Shown here: one piece after another, positions 1 to 8,077 of the stretch
How positions within the stretch are numbered: position 1 is the stretch's first letter
Layout of the letters: each line of letters starts with the position of its first letter
Assembly: GCA_018262985.1 (NCBI GenBank)
Contig: JADFDI010000015.1
Span: 1 to 44,561 of the forward strand
Length of the DNA: 44,561 nucleotides
From: Spirochaetota bacterium
Lineage (GTDB): Bacteria > Spirochaetota > Spirochaetia > Treponematales > UBA12059
Direction: 5' to 3'
Notes under the pieces: model-generated
The model's input: only the letters and a program-made list of their open reading frames with translations
Databases searched by the model: none
Told to the model about the DNA's origin: nothing
Program-made: the position numbers and the translations under genes

Positions 1-523
1 GCAAGGAGAACGTCCTCCTCCTCGGGCCCTCGGGCGTCGGGAAGACCCATCTCATGCTCGCCCTCGGCCACCGCGCCTGCCTCTCGGGCTACACCGCGTA
101 CCACATCACCTGCCGTGACGCCATCGAGTCCCTGCTGCGCGCGAAGGAGCAGAACCGCCTCAAGAAGCGATTGGCCTGGCTCCGAAAGCCGCACCTCCTG
201 CTCCTGGACGAGGTCGGCTACGAGCCCCTCGCCCCCGAGCAGGCGCACGTACTGTTCCAGCTCGTCAACGCGCGCTACGAGACCGGATCGATCGTCCTCA
301 CCTCGAACAAGCCTTTCGGGAAGTGGGCCGAGCTCATGTCGGACGAGGCCGTCGCAACTGCGATGCTCGACCGACTCCTCCACCATGCCCACCTCGTGAG
401 TCTCAAGGCCGATTCGTACCGCATGAAGGAGCGTCTCAAGGTCGGGGCCGTCGGCTTCGACTGAGGACGGAAACCGGCAAATCCAAACCGACTAAAACCG
501 GCAAAATGAAACCGACCTTGACA
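1..523 (+). mobile_element. Right end of an IS21-family insertion sequence
   Basis: The istB gene is followed by four copies of the octamer AAACCG(G/A)C at 471-478, 485-492, 495-502 and 509-516, alternating G and A at position 7. A TTGACA at 518-523 then reads TGTCAA on the opposite strand. Multiple short terminal repeats and an end beginning TGT fit known IS21-family termini, where they act as transposase-binding sites. The left end, istA and any target duplication lie outside the window. Confidence 0.75.
3..464 (+). CDS. istB: IstB-like ATPase, IS21-family transposition helper (5' end cut by window)
   Basis: ATP-binding helper protein that works with the IstA transposase in IS21-family transposition. 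The reading frame is open from base 3, so the true start lies outside the window. The first codons encode the Walker A motif GPSGVGKTH. A Walker B stretch (LLLLDEVGYEPL) follows about 50 residues later, then the family motif LTSNKPFGKW and a C-terminal DRLLHHAHLV segment. The stop is TGA at 462-464. About 153 residues are visible, so roughly the N-terminal third of a usual 240-260 residue IstB is missing to the left. The terminal repeats of the element follow directly. Family assignment is confident. Confidence 0.93.
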   Translation, partial: KENVLLLGPSGVGKTHLMLALGHRACLSGYTAYHITCRDAIESLLRAKEQNRLKKRLAWLRKPHLLLLDEVGYEPLAPEQAHVLFQLVNARYETGSIVLTSNKPFGKWAELMSDEAVATAMLDRLLHHAHLVSLKADSYRMKERLKVGAVGFD

Positions 524-593
524 CTTCTGTGTGAGGTAGCGGTAAAGCATCGCACAAAGTTCCACAGGGAAGAAGAATACGCCCTACGCCTCT

Positions 594-666
594 CCCTTCG
601 TGCCTTCATGCCTCCGTGTGAGGAAAACCAATGATCGCATGAAGGCACGGAGGCACGAAGGAAGGG
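594..666. repeat. Imperfect intergenic inverted repeat (CTTCGTGCCT family)
   Basis: The arms are 594-618 and 638-666, both built from CTTCGTGCCT, TTCATG and CTCCGTG blocks. They can fold into a long imperfect hairpin with a loop of about 19 bases. The element lies between the IS21 end and the GH13 gene. A decayed relative occurs at 27101-27133. I see no coding potential in 524-705. Confidence 0.6.
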
Positions 667-705
667 AAGCCTGCAGGCGCGTTGGATATGGGGGATGCGC
701 GGCGC

Positions 706-735
706 TTGCCGCTTTCGGCGCTTTTCTCCTATACT
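706..735 (+). promoter_or_regulatory. Candidate sigma-70 promoter for the GH13 gene
   Basis: A -35-like TTGCCG (706-711) and a -10 TATACT (730-735) are separated by 18 bases, 46 bases before the TTG start. The same TATACT hexamer precedes several other genes in the window. Prediction from sequence only. Confidence 0.4.
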
Positions 736-781
736 CGCATAAACCGGTTTAGCCCGTAGCGGCGACAGGAAGGAGTGACTT

Positions 782-2062
782 TTGGCCAGCGACACGCCAG
801 CCTCCCTGCGGGGACAGAGCATCTACCAGGTCTTCGTCCGCAATTATTCCAGCGAGGGCACCTTCGACGCCGCCCTGCCCGCCCTCGACGCGGCGGCGCG
901 CATGGGCTTCGACATCGTCTACCTGGCGCCGATCCACCCCATCGGGAAGGAAAAACGCAAGGGCTCCGTCGGAAGCCCCTACGCCATCTCCGACTACCGC
1001 GCGGTCGATCCGGCCCTCGGCGGCGAGGCCGGCTTCAGGCGCTTCCTCGACGCCGCCCACGCCAAGGGCCTCAAGGTCCTCATCGACGTGGTCTACAACC
1101 ACACGAGCCCCGACTCGGTTCTGGTGCGCGAGCATCCCGAATGGTTCTGGAAGGGCCCGGAGGGGAAGCCGGCCCCCCGCAACGAGCACTGGTCCGACGT
1201 GGTGGACCTCGACCACTCGAACCCCGCGCTCCGCGAGTACCTCCTCGAGACGCTCGAAAAGTGGACTCGCTTCGGCGTCGACGGCTACCGCTGCGACGTG
1301 GCCAGCCTCGTGCCGGTGGAATTCTGGGTCGCCGCCCGGAAGCGCTGCGCCGCGATCCGCCCGACGCTCTGGCTGGCCGAGAGCACCCACAAGGAATTCG
1401 TGCGAAGCATGCGAAGGCGGGGCTTCCACGCCGCGAGCGACGGCGAGCTGCACGAGGCATTCGACATAAGCTACGACTACGACGGCCGCCACGAGCTGGA
1501 CGACGCGCGCGCGGGGAAGAAGCCGCTATCGGCCTACCTCCACCACCTCTTCCTCCAACAGTGCATGTATCCGGCCACCGCGATCAAGGCGCGCATGCTC
1601 GAGAACCATGACCAGCTCCGCGCGGCTCGCCACTTCGGGAAGGGTCCCGCGCTGCGGAACTGGACCGCGTTCATGATGCTCGCCGAAGGGACCTTCTTCG
1701 CCTACATGGGCCAGGAGCTCGCCATCGAGGAACGTCCGAGCCTCTTCGAGTCCGATCCGGTGGACTGGACGAAGGGCGACGCGGCGTTCGCGGCCTGGTT
1801 CACGAAGGCGCAGCTCGCGAGCAAGGCGATCCGCTCCCGGGAACCCCTTTTCGACGCGCGCGAGCTCGCCTCGGGCGTAGCGCTCGTCGAGCGCCGGGGC
1901 GGAGCGAGGCCGGTCGCGGCGCTGCTCAACCTTGACGGACGGAGCGGCCCGCTCGAACTGCCCTTCCCCCTCGCGGGCACGGAACTGCTTTCGGGCGCCA
2001 GGATCGACCTTGCCGGCTCCATCGAGATTCCGGCCGAGCCGCTCGTGGTGGAGCTCGACTGA
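782..2062 (+). CDS. GH13 (alpha-amylase family) glycoside hydrolase
   Basis: A 426-residue cytoplasmic GH13 enzyme with no signal peptide, probably acting on malto-oligosaccharides or another alpha-glucoside. The (beta/alpha)8 motifs appear in order: DVVYNH (region I, around 102-107), GYRCDVA with nucleophile Asp172, LWLAES with acid/base Glu200, and ENHD with the transition-state Asp277. A short C-terminal beta domain follows from about residue 350. The start is a TTG at 782 behind GGAG; no ATG fits the conserved QSIYQVFVRNYS opening. It is short for an alpha-amylase, so the substrate cannot be fixed from sequence. Transcription appears monocistronic from the promoter at 706. Confidence 0.88.
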   Translation: MASDTPASLRGQSIYQVFVRNYSSEGTFDAALPALDAAARMGFDIVYLAPIHPIGKEKRKGSVGSPYAISDYRAVDPALGGEAGFRRFLDAAHAKGLKVLIDVVYNHTSPDSVLVREHPEWFWKGPEGKPAPRNEHWSDVVDLDHSNPALREYLLETLEKWTRFGVDGYRCDVASLVPVEFWVAARKRCAAIRPTLWLAESTHKEFVRSMRRRGFHAASDGELHEAFDISYDYDGRHELDDARAGKKPLSAYLHHLFLQQCMYPATAIKARMLENHDQLRAARHFGKGPALRNWTAFMMLAEGTFFAYMGQELAIEERPSLFESDPVDWTKGDAAFAAWFTKAQLASKAIRSREPLFDARELASGVALVERRGGARPVAALLNLDGRSGPLELPFPLAGTELLSGARIDLAGSIEIPAEPLVVELD

Positions 2063-2070
2063 CGGCGCGG

Positions 2071-2113
2071 CGCGCGCCGGGGGAAGGTCTAGACCGTCCT
2101 CCCGCCGGCGCGC
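2071..2113. terminator. Palindrome between convergent genes, possible bidirectional terminator
   Basis: A long imperfect palindrome centred on GGTCTAGACC has outer arms CGCGCGCCGG and CCGGCGCGCG. It lies in the 54 bases between the convergent stops of the GH13 gene and the DUF1456 gene. There is no T-run, so simple intrinsic termination is uncertain. Confidence 0.4.
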
Positions 2114-2116
2114 GGC

Positions 2117-2590
2117 TCAGGCCTTCGAGTGCTTCGCCAGCCCCGCGAGGAAATTCCTCAGGAACTGGTCGAGGCAAGGCTTGTAGTTCTTCTGGTCCTT
2201 GCGGCGGAAGAGGGCGGAGAGCTCGCCTTTCGACACCTCGACGCCCGCGTTCTTCATGATGGCCAGCAGGTCATCCTCCTTGAGCTCGAGCGCGACACGG
2301 AGCTTCTTGAGGACCAGGTTGTTGTCGAGGAGCTCGACGCGCGCCGGGGCCGGGACGGCGCCCGGGACCGCTTCCCGCGGGCCGCGGCGCTTGACCACGA
2401 GGCCGTCGAGCAGGGCCGAAAGCGAAGCCATGTCGCATTCGGCGTAGCCGGGCTCCTCCTCCTTCCGGAACCAGGCCCCGAGCGCGGCGGCGTTCGAGGG
2501 CTTTCCGCCGAGCTCGAGCAGCTCGAGCATGTCCTTGTCCGAAAGGCGCAGGGCATAGCGCAAGCGCTTGAGGACGTCGTTGTAGTTCAT
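2117..2590 (-). CDS. DUF1456 family protein (YehS-like)
   Basis: A 157-residue protein made of two copies of the DUF1456 domain. Each begins with a similar block: NYNDVLKRLRYALRLSDKDM near the N-terminus and DNNLVLKKLRVALELKEDDL around residue 90. Each ends in a basic segment before a conserved aromatic (WFRKEEEPGY, LFRRKDQKNY). This matches the E. coli YehS family, whose function is unknown. The ATG at 2590 overlaps the stop of the upstream DTW gene by four bases (ATGA) and sits behind GGAAGGAACC. Longer frames upstream are read-through of the neighbour. The two genes are almost certainly co-transcribed and translationally coupled. Confidence 0.9.
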   Translation of the reverse strand: MNYNDVLKRLRYALRLSDKDMLELLELGGKPSNAAALGAWFRKEEEPGYAECDMASLSALLDGLVVKRRGPREAVPGAVPAPARVELLDNNLVLKKLRVALELKEDDLLAIMKNAGVEVSKGELSALFRRKDQKNYKPCLDQFLRNFLAGLAKHSKA

Positions 2591-3327
2591 GGTTCCTTCC
2601 TTGCCGGATCCTTGTAGAAGAGCCCGCGGCTCTTCGGCCGTATTTCGGCGGTCCTCCCGGACTCGAAGGCCTCCCGGACGGACCTCGCGCGCCCGGGGTT
2701 CCTGCGGTAGCCCGGAGAGAGCGGGTCGGCTGCGCGCGCGACCTGGAGGGCCTGCACGGCCTCGAAGGCCGCGAGCAGCTGGCCGGGGCGCTCGTAGCGG
2801 TCGAGGCCGGCGGAGTCGAGCGCCGCCATCAGCTCGTGCACGGCCTCGAGCGTGGAGAGGCAGAGCTCGTGGGGCTGGCGCTTGATGACCCAGCGGCTCC
2901 GCTCGCGCGGCGTGAACATGAGGCGCGGCAAGGCCTGGAGCGAAGGGCTCAGGCGTAGCATCTTGCGGGCGAGCGGCCAGGTGGCGTCGAGCAGGATGAC
3001 GAGGAGCCGCCTGCCGCCGAGGTCCTCGGGCGAAAGTCCGCCCTCCGAGAGGTTCCGCGAACCCTCCCCCGGATATAAAAGCATCGGGACGAAGGCCGCA
3101 TCGGACAGCAACTCCCGGAGCCGCGCGTGCCCGTCGAAGTCCACGCCCACGAGGATCTCCGCGTCCTCGAAAGAGAGCGCGGCCAGGCGGCCCGTGTTCG
3201 CCTTGACGTGCTTCACTTCGTGCGGATGCATGAGGACGACGAGCTTGGTGCGGCACTCCATTGGCGGCACGAGGGCGCAGAGGCAGTGGGGAACGGGGCG
3301 GCGGCAACGCGGGCAGGTTTCCCTCAT
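2587..3327 (-). CDS. DTW-domain protein, probable tRNA-uridine aminocarboxypropyltransferase
   Basis: A 246-residue DTW-domain protein (YfiP/TapT and DTWD1/2 family). Characterised members transfer the aminocarboxypropyl group of S-adenosylmethionine to uridine in tRNA (acp3U). The N-terminus carries a zinc-type cluster CPRCRRPVPHCLC. Then come MHPHEVKHVKANTG, the signature LLDATWPLARKM (a DATW variant of DTW) and KRQPHELCLSTLEA. It is slightly longer than the usual 200-230 residues because of a basic C-terminal tail. The stop overlaps the DUF1456 start. No Shine-Dalgarno precedes the ATG, and a TATACT box ends only eight bases upstream, so the mRNA may be leaderless. Confidence 0.88.
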   Translation of the reverse strand: MRETCPRCRRPVPHCLCALVPPMECRTKLVVLMHPHEVKHVKANTGRLAALSFEDAEILVGVDFDGHARLRELLSDAAFVPMLLYPGEGSRNLSEGGLSPEDLGGRRLLVILLDATWPLARKMLRLSPSLQALPRLMFTPRERSRWVIKRQPHELCLSTLEAVHELMAALDSAGLDRYERPGQLLAAFEAVQALQVARAADPLSPGYRRNPGRARSVREAFESGRTAEIRPKSRGLFYKDPARKEP

Positions 3328-3335
3328 CGGCGGGC

Positions 3336-3364
3336 AGTATACCGGTACGGAAGCGGCGCGCCTA
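3336..3364 (-). promoter_or_regulatory. Candidate promoter giving a near-leaderless DTW transcript
   Basis: On the minus strand TATACT (3341 to 3336) is preceded by a weak -35 TAGGCG (3364 to 3359) at 17-base spacing. The start codon begins at 3327, so transcription would start within a few bases of the ATG. Sequence prediction only. Confidence 0.35.
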
Positions 3365-3525
3365 CGCCGCGGGAAGCCGAACCGATGCGGTCGGGACGCC
3401 TCGGCTCGCCGGACGCTGGCCGAAGCGCCGACGCCTGATTACACTGGGAGCGCGGGAGCCTTCAGTCGCTCCGGGTCGCGGGCGGCGCGGCCTGAGCGCG
3501 TCAAAACGCTCCTCGCGGAGGCTGG

Positions 3526-4266
3526 ATGGGCAAGCTGACACCGAAGGCAGGGACGCTATGGGTCATGGCGGTCCTCCTGGGCCTCGCGGCGGCCTGCGCG
3601 TCGGAAACCGAAGGGACGGCGCCCGGAGGCTCCGTCGAGACCGCGGGCGTCGGCGAGGTCCCCAGGCTCGCGCCCGCCGAGATCCGCGACTATCGCGGCG
3701 AGAAGCTCGGCTCGGTCGACGATTTCCGCGAGAATTCCGTGGCCGGTCCGCAGTTCGTCGATCTGGAAGCCTGGCGCCTCGCGATCGACGGCCTGGTCGC
3801 GGAACCCCTCACCCTGAGCTACGCCGAGGTCCTCGCCTTCGGCTCGTCCGAAAAGGTGATCGAACTGAACTGCGTCGAGGGCTGGTCCGTGAAGGCGCTC
3901 TGGGCCGGCCCCCTCGTCATGGACCTGGTCGACGCCGCCCGTCCCCTGCCCTCCGCCACAACCCTGATACTGGAGGCAGTCGACGGCTACACGACGGCCC
4001 TTCCGCTCGAATGGCTGCGGGAACGGCGCGTCATCCTGGCCTCGACGATCAACGGGGTCGTCCTGCCCCCCGAGCGCGGCTTCCCGTTCCAGCTGGCCGC
4101 CGAGGAGAAATGGGGCTTCAAGTGGATCAAGTGGGTGACCCGGCTGACGCTCTCGGACGACGCGTCCTACCGCGGCACCTACGAGCAGAAGGGTTTCAGC
4201 TCCGACGGGTCCATCTGGGGACCGAAGAGCGACATCACCGACGAACCCGGCATGCCGGGGCTCTAG
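3526..4266 (+). CDS. Molybdopterin-dependent oxidoreductase, sulfite-oxidase/MsrP fold, lipoprotein-like N-terminus
   Basis: A 246-residue exported protein with the sulfite-oxidase molybdopterin-binding domain (PF00174), related to the periplasmic methionine-sulfoxide reductase MsrP and nitrate/sulfite oxidases. Residues 1-25 are a hydrophobic signal ending in LAAAC, a plausible lipobox, so it is probably anchored to a membrane. The molybdenum-ligand cysteine is in ELNCVEGWS; FPFQL and EKWGFKWIKW follow as in the family. The ATG at 3526 follows GGAGG. It lacks the dimerisation domain of true sulfite oxidases, and no haem or membrane partner (MsrQ) is adjacent. The substrate is unknown. The gene stands alone, 198 bases from the divergent DTW gene. 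Confidence 0.82.
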   Translation: MGKLTPKAGTLWVMAVLLGLAAACASETEGTAPGGSVETAGVGEVPRLAPAEIRDYRGEKLGSVDDFRENSVAGPQFVDLEAWRLAIDGLVAEPLTLSYAEVLAFGSSEKVIELNCVEGWSVKALWAGPLVMDLVDAARPLPSATTLILEAVDGYTTALPLEWLRERRVILASTINGVVLPPERGFPFQLAAEEKWGFKWIKWVTRLTLSDDASYRGTYEQKGFSSDGSIWGPKSDITDEPGMPGL

Positions 4267-4321
4267 CCGGCAGCCTAAATGCACGCGGCGTTCCGGCGGG
4301 CCGTGGACGGGAGGAAAAGAA

Positions 4322-5590
4322 ATGGCGAAAGAACGGCCCTGGTGCCTCGTGCTTTCGGGCGGCGGCGCGAAGGGCGTCTACCACATCGGCGCCTGGAGGG
4401 CGCTCCGCGAGCTCGGCGTCGAGGTCGACGCCTTCGTCGGCAACTCGATCGGGGCCCTCGTCGCGCCCTTCATGGCGCTCGGACTCTCCGACGAGCTCGA
4501 GGCGATCGCGAAGGGCATCGGCATCGACTTCGTGCTCAAGGTGCCGCCCGAACTGGTCAAGGACGGCGAGCTGTCCGTCGGCATCGAGAACCTCGCCAAG
4601 CTCCGCGAGCTCGCCCGCGACTTCGTGAAGAAAGGCGGCCTCGACACGGCCCCGCTCCGCGCCCTCCTCGAACGCTCAATCGACGAAGCGCGGCTCCGCG
4701 CCTCGGGCAAGGACCTCGGCATCGTCACGGTGTCGCTCACCGAGCTGCAGCCCCGCGAGCTCTTCCTCGAGGCGATGGAGGAAGGCCACCTCGTCGACTA
4801 CCTGATGGCCAGCGCCGCGGTGCCGGGTTTCGTCGCGCCCGTGATCAAGGGAAGGAAGTACGTGGACGGCGGCGTGCACGACAACCTGCCCTACGCGGTC
4901 GCCCTGAGGCGCGGCTACCGGCGAATCATCGTCGTGGACATCTCGGGGCTCGGCCTCAACCGCCGGCCGCGCGTCGAGGGCACCGAGACCGTCTACATCA
5001 AGAACTCCATCGAGATGGGCGGCATCCTGGACTTCGACCGCGAGTTCCTCGAGCGCTTCACGGAGCTCGGCTACCTCGACGCGAAGCGCGCGTTCGGGCG
5101 GCTGGACGGCTACGCCTACTTCCTCGAACCCGACGCCAGGGCCGAAAAAGCCTTCCGGACGCGTCTCGAACGGCTCGACGCGCCCGTGGCCCGCGAGCTG
5201 CTGGCGCCGTCAAGCGCCATCTGGCCGGAGCGCATGCGCCACGACCGGAGGCTCCTGCTCAAGTCCCTCGAATGCGCGGCGACGGCGCTCGGTGTGGAGC
5301 GGGTCAAGTCCTGGACCTATGCGGAACTCGAGGCGGAGATCCGCCGCCGCAAGGCCCTGGAGGACGCCCGGCTCGAGGCCATAGCGGAGAAGGCGAAGAT
5401 CAGCCTGCTCGAGGCCGGCGTGGAGGCGGCCAAGGCGGCGCGTTTGGACGAGTGCCCCTACTGGTACGCCTCGCTGGTAGCCGCATTCCCGAAAAGCCGT
5501 CCGGGCGCCATGGTGCGGCGGGCCCTCGTGTCGCTGACGCCCGAACTGAAGGCGGCGCTCGCCTTCCTGGAGCTTCCCGCGGCGGTTTGA
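4322..5590 (+). CDS. Patatin-like phospholipase
   Basis: A 422-residue patatin-fold serine acylhydrolase, probably acting on membrane phospholipids or lysophospholipids. The oxyanion-hole motif GGGAKG is at residues 13-18. The nucleophile is Ser42 in GNSIG, and the Asp of the catalytic dyad is Asp182 in the DGG motif. There is no signal peptide, so it is cytoplasmic, as in the RssA group. The patatin domain covers about residues 8-205. The following 200 residues, rich in Ala, Leu and Glu, are not recognised and probably fold as helices. The ATG follows GGAGG with normal spacing. It is 55 bases after the molybdopterin gene and may share its transcript. It converges on the aminotransferase gene with only 18 bases between stops. 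Confidence 0.87.
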   Translation: MAKERPWCLVLSGGGAKGVYHIGAWRALRELGVEVDAFVGNSIGALVAPFMALGLSDELEAIAKGIGIDFVLKVPPELVKDGELSVGIENLAKLRELARDFVKKGGLDTAPLRALLERSIDEARLRASGKDLGIVTVSLTELQPRELFLEAMEEGHLVDYLMASAAVPGFVAPVIKGRKYVDGGVHDNLPYAVALRRGYRRIIVVDISGLGLNRRPRVEGTETVYIKNSIEMGGILDFDREFLERFTELGYLDAKRAFGRLDGYAYFLEPDARAEKAFRTRLERLDAPVARELLAPSSAIWPERMRHDRRLLLKSLECAATALGVERVKSWTYAELEAEIRRRKALEDARLEAIAEKAKISLLEAGVEAAKAARLDECPYWYASLVAAFPKSRPGAMVRRALVSLTPELKAALAFLELPAAV

Positions 5591-5608
5591 ACGGTACGGC
5601 GCCCAGCC

Positions 5609-6817
5609 CTATCCGAGGATTTTCTCGAAGCGTCTCCTGAACAGCGCGACCCCGCGCTCGAAGCGCTCCGGCTCCAGGATGAGGCTCAGCGCGAAGACCC
5701 CGTCCCGCTCGAGGTCGAAGAAGTGGCCCGGGTGGACGCGGACGCCGTCCTCCTCGATCAGCTTCAAGGCGAAGTCCTCCTCCGGTTCGAGGCGCGGCGC
5801 CTCAACCAGGGCGGTCCAGCCCCCGTGGCAGGCGAGCACCCGGAAGGGCGAAGAAGGCCCCTCGAGCGAAGCGCGGAGCGAGGCGAGGTTGCGCGCGAGC
5901 CGGCCGCGCAGCCCGGCCACGAAGCGGTCCGCACCGGCGAGCAGCGCGGGGGCGGCGTTCATGGCCATCGCCGAGGCGGACAGGTAGGAATCGGCGATCA
6001 CTTCGAGCCGAGAGGCGGCCTCGGCGCGCCAGGCGGGCGGACCCGCGAGCGCGATCCACCCCAGCTTGAGCTGCGGCGAGCCCGCGAGCTTCGACATGCC
6101 GTCGAGCACGAAGACCGGCGCGCGCTCCTCGAAGGCGAAGCTCGGCGCGGCTTCGGCTTCGAGGGCGTAGGGCCTGAACACCTCGTCGACCACCAGGGCG
6201 GCGCCGTGACGTTCCGCCATCGCTACCACGGCCTCGCGTTCCGCGCCGCCGACGTAGGAGCCGGTGGGGTTGTTCGGGTTGATGAGGACGACGGCCTTGA
6301 CGCCACCGGAAGCGAGCGCCGCCTCGAGCGAGTCGAGGTCGACGCTCCAACCGCGCGGATGGGCGTATTCGAGGCGGTACGGCACGGCGCGCGCGGCCTC
6401 GAGGCCGGCCAGGTAGTCGAAGAGCGGATAGCCGGGCCGGGGCACGGCGACGGCGTCGCCGGGATCGCAGAGCAGCTTGAAAAGCCAGGAATAGCCCTCG
6501 CTCGTGCTGGCCGCGCAGAAGATCCGCTCCGCGTCGAAGCCTTCGCCCGGACCTTCGCGGGCGACGCGCGCGGCGATGGCTTCCCGGGCGCGGATAAGCC
6601 CGCGCGGATCCGGCTCGTATCGCGCGTTGGCTCCGTCCCCGAGGGCCGCGAGGAGATCCGGCTCCGGAAACGAGGCGCCTACCCGCGTGGGGTTCGAGTC
6701 GGCCAGGTCGAGTCGCTCGAGCCCGGCCGCCTTCCGCCGCGCCCACGCGCGCGCGAGCTCGTTATCGGGCGGCGGGGGCGGCAGCCGCGAGGAAAAGCGC
6801 GGAGCCGGAGCGCTCAC
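5609..6817 (-). CDS. PLP-dependent class I/II aminotransferase
   Basis: A 402-residue fold-type I pyridoxal-phosphate enzyme, probably transaminating an amino acid in the cytoplasm. Hallmarks are NPNNPTG (residues 180-186), DEVF with the PLP-pyridine Asp211, and the Schiff-base Lys243 in MSKLAG. A C-terminal small domain follows. The start is a GTG at 6817 whose GTGA overlaps the stop of the upstream phosphoesterase by four bases, so the two are translationally coupled; the much longer open frame upstream is a shadow of other genes. Substrate specificity cannot be told from the motifs, and the coupling to a membrane phosphoesterase gives no obvious pathway. Confidence 0.87.
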   Translation of the reverse strand: MSAPAPRFSSRLPPPPPDNELARAWARRKAAGLERLDLADSNPTRVGASFPEPDLLAALGDGANARYEPDPRGLIRAREAIAARVAREGPGEGFDAERIFCAASTSEGYSWLFKLLCDPGDAVAVPRPGYPLFDYLAGLEAARAVPYRLEYAHPRGWSVDLDSLEAALASGGVKAVVLINPNNPTGSYVGGAEREAVVAMAERHGAALVVDEVFRPYALEAEAAPSFAFEERAPVFVLDGMSKLAGSPQLKLGWIALAGPPAWRAEAASRLEVIADSYLSASAMAMNAAPALLAGADRFVAGLRGRLARNLASLRASLEGPSSPFRVLACHGGWTALVEAPRLEPEEDFALKLIEEDGVRVHPGHFFDLERDGVFALSLILEPERFERGVALFRRRFEKILG

Positions 6818-7902
6818 GGGACGACGAAGCGCGCGAGCATGGGCAGGTGGTCGGAGAGCGCGAGCGCGGCGCCGCGGACTATCCTCGCCTCCTTGAGCTC
6901 CAGCGTCCTGAGGAAGAAGAAGTAGTCGATGGTGCGGTCCGGCGCGGACACGGCGGGGTCGTTCGGGAAATGGGTGTACCACGCCGCTCGATCCGGTCCG
7001 TCCATGTCGGCGGTCGAGGGGACGGAGCCGTACTTGTCGAAAAAGCGCGCCAGTTCGGTTACTTCCTGGTAATAGACGCTCTGGTCGGCGGGTAGATCGC
7101 CGTAGGCGCGCCCGGGCGGCAGGAGGTTGAAGTCGCCCGAGGCTATCCACGGGACGCCCTCGGCGGAGAGTCCGTCGACGAGGCTCTCGAGCTTCGCGAC
7201 CTGGCGGGCCATGGTGTCGTCGCCCTGCGCGAAGGCGTCGAGGTGCGTGGTCAGGACGGCCAGCTCGCCGCCGCCTTCGACCGGAAGGCGCGCCTCGAGC
7301 ACGGCGCGGCGGAAGTTGAACGCGCGCGTCACCGGATCGCCGCCCATGCGCGGCAGCTGGTGGCGGGTCGCCGAGGCGATCTCGTATTTGGAGAGGACGG
7401 CGAGCTTCATGCCCACTTTCGCCATGACGCGCGGATGCGGCACGAAGACCGCCCGCCAGTACCAGGCGCTCGCCTCGGCCTTCCACGCGGGACCGATGAG
7501 GCCGCGGAAGAGCGCGAGCTGGTCGCCGAAATAGGTCCGGCCGGAATCCTCGTCGATTTCCTGGAGCAGGATGACATCCGGGTCGAGCTCGCGGACGAGC
7601 GCCGCGGCGCCCTCCAGGGTCAGGGCGATGGCCTCCTCCGAGGGCTTCTCGTCGGGACCCGAGCCGTCCCAGAGATCGTAGAAGAAGACGTAGCCTTTCC
7701 CGGCGAAATACTGCACGTTCCAGGAGAGCACCGTGAGCTCCTGGCCGGGTCGCAGTCTGGGCGCGCCGTCCGGGGACTCGAGGAAGGCGGGCTGGGTCTG
7801 CCTCGGATGGTCGACCATGAGGAACACCGCGAGCGCGGCGAGGGCGACCAGCGCGACGAGTACGGAAAGCGCGACGGCGAGTATCCGGGTAAGCTTCTTC
7901 AT
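6814..7902 (-). CDS. Endonuclease/exonuclease/phosphatase (EEP) family protein, membrane-anchored
   Basis: A 362-residue protein of the EEP superfamily of metal-dependent phosphoesterases. A hydrophobic helix at residues 5-27 after a KK start suggests a signal anchor with the enzyme outside the cytoplasm. Metal and catalytic motifs appear in order: SWNVQYF (Asn), LLQEID (Glu), TTHLD, SGDFN (Asp, Asn) and the C-terminal SDHLP (Asp-His). The substrate might be a phospholipid, sugar phosphate or nucleic acid. I chose the ATG at 7902 because GGAG lies nine bases before it, a hydrophobic segment follows it, and a TATACT promoter lies just upstream; the longer frame would begin above that promoter. 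Confidence 0.83.
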   Translation of the reverse strand: MKKLTRILAVALSVLVALVALAALAVFLMVDHPRQTQPAFLESPDGAPRLRPGQELTVLSWNVQYFAGKGYVFFYDLWDGSGPDEKPSEEAIALTLEGAAALVRELDPDVILLQEIDEDSGRTYFGDQLALFRGLIGPAWKAEASAWYWRAVFVPHPRVMAKVGMKLAVLSKYEIASATRHQLPRMGGDPVTRAFNFRRAVLEARLPVEGGGELAVLTTHLDAFAQGDDTMARQVAKLESLVDGLSAEGVPWIASGDFNLLPPGRAYGDLPADQSVYYQEVTELARFFDKYGSVPSTADMDGPDRAAWYTHFPNDPAVSAPDRTIDYFFFLRTLELKEARIVRGAALALSDHLPMLARFVVP

Positions 7903-7929
7903 CGGGGTCTCCGTTCGATTGATGGGACC

Positions 7930-7958
7930 AGTATAGAACGCCAGGGGCCGGGGGGTGA
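7930..7958 (-). promoter_or_regulatory. Candidate promoter of the EEP phosphoesterase-aminotransferase operon
   Basis: On the minus strand a -35 TTCACC (7958 to 7953) and a -10 TATACT (7935 to 7930) are separated by 17 bases, 27 bases before the chosen ATG. The placement supports the short start over the upstream in-frame ATG. Confidence 0.5.
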
Positions 7959-8077
7959 AGCGGTGCACCGCGCGCTCCGGAAGCGCGGCCGTTGCGGGCG
8001 CGCGGAAAAACGCGGTCCGTGGCCTTCACCCGATGTCCCGTCCGGATTATGTTTGTGTTCCGGAGGAGCGGCGCGAC

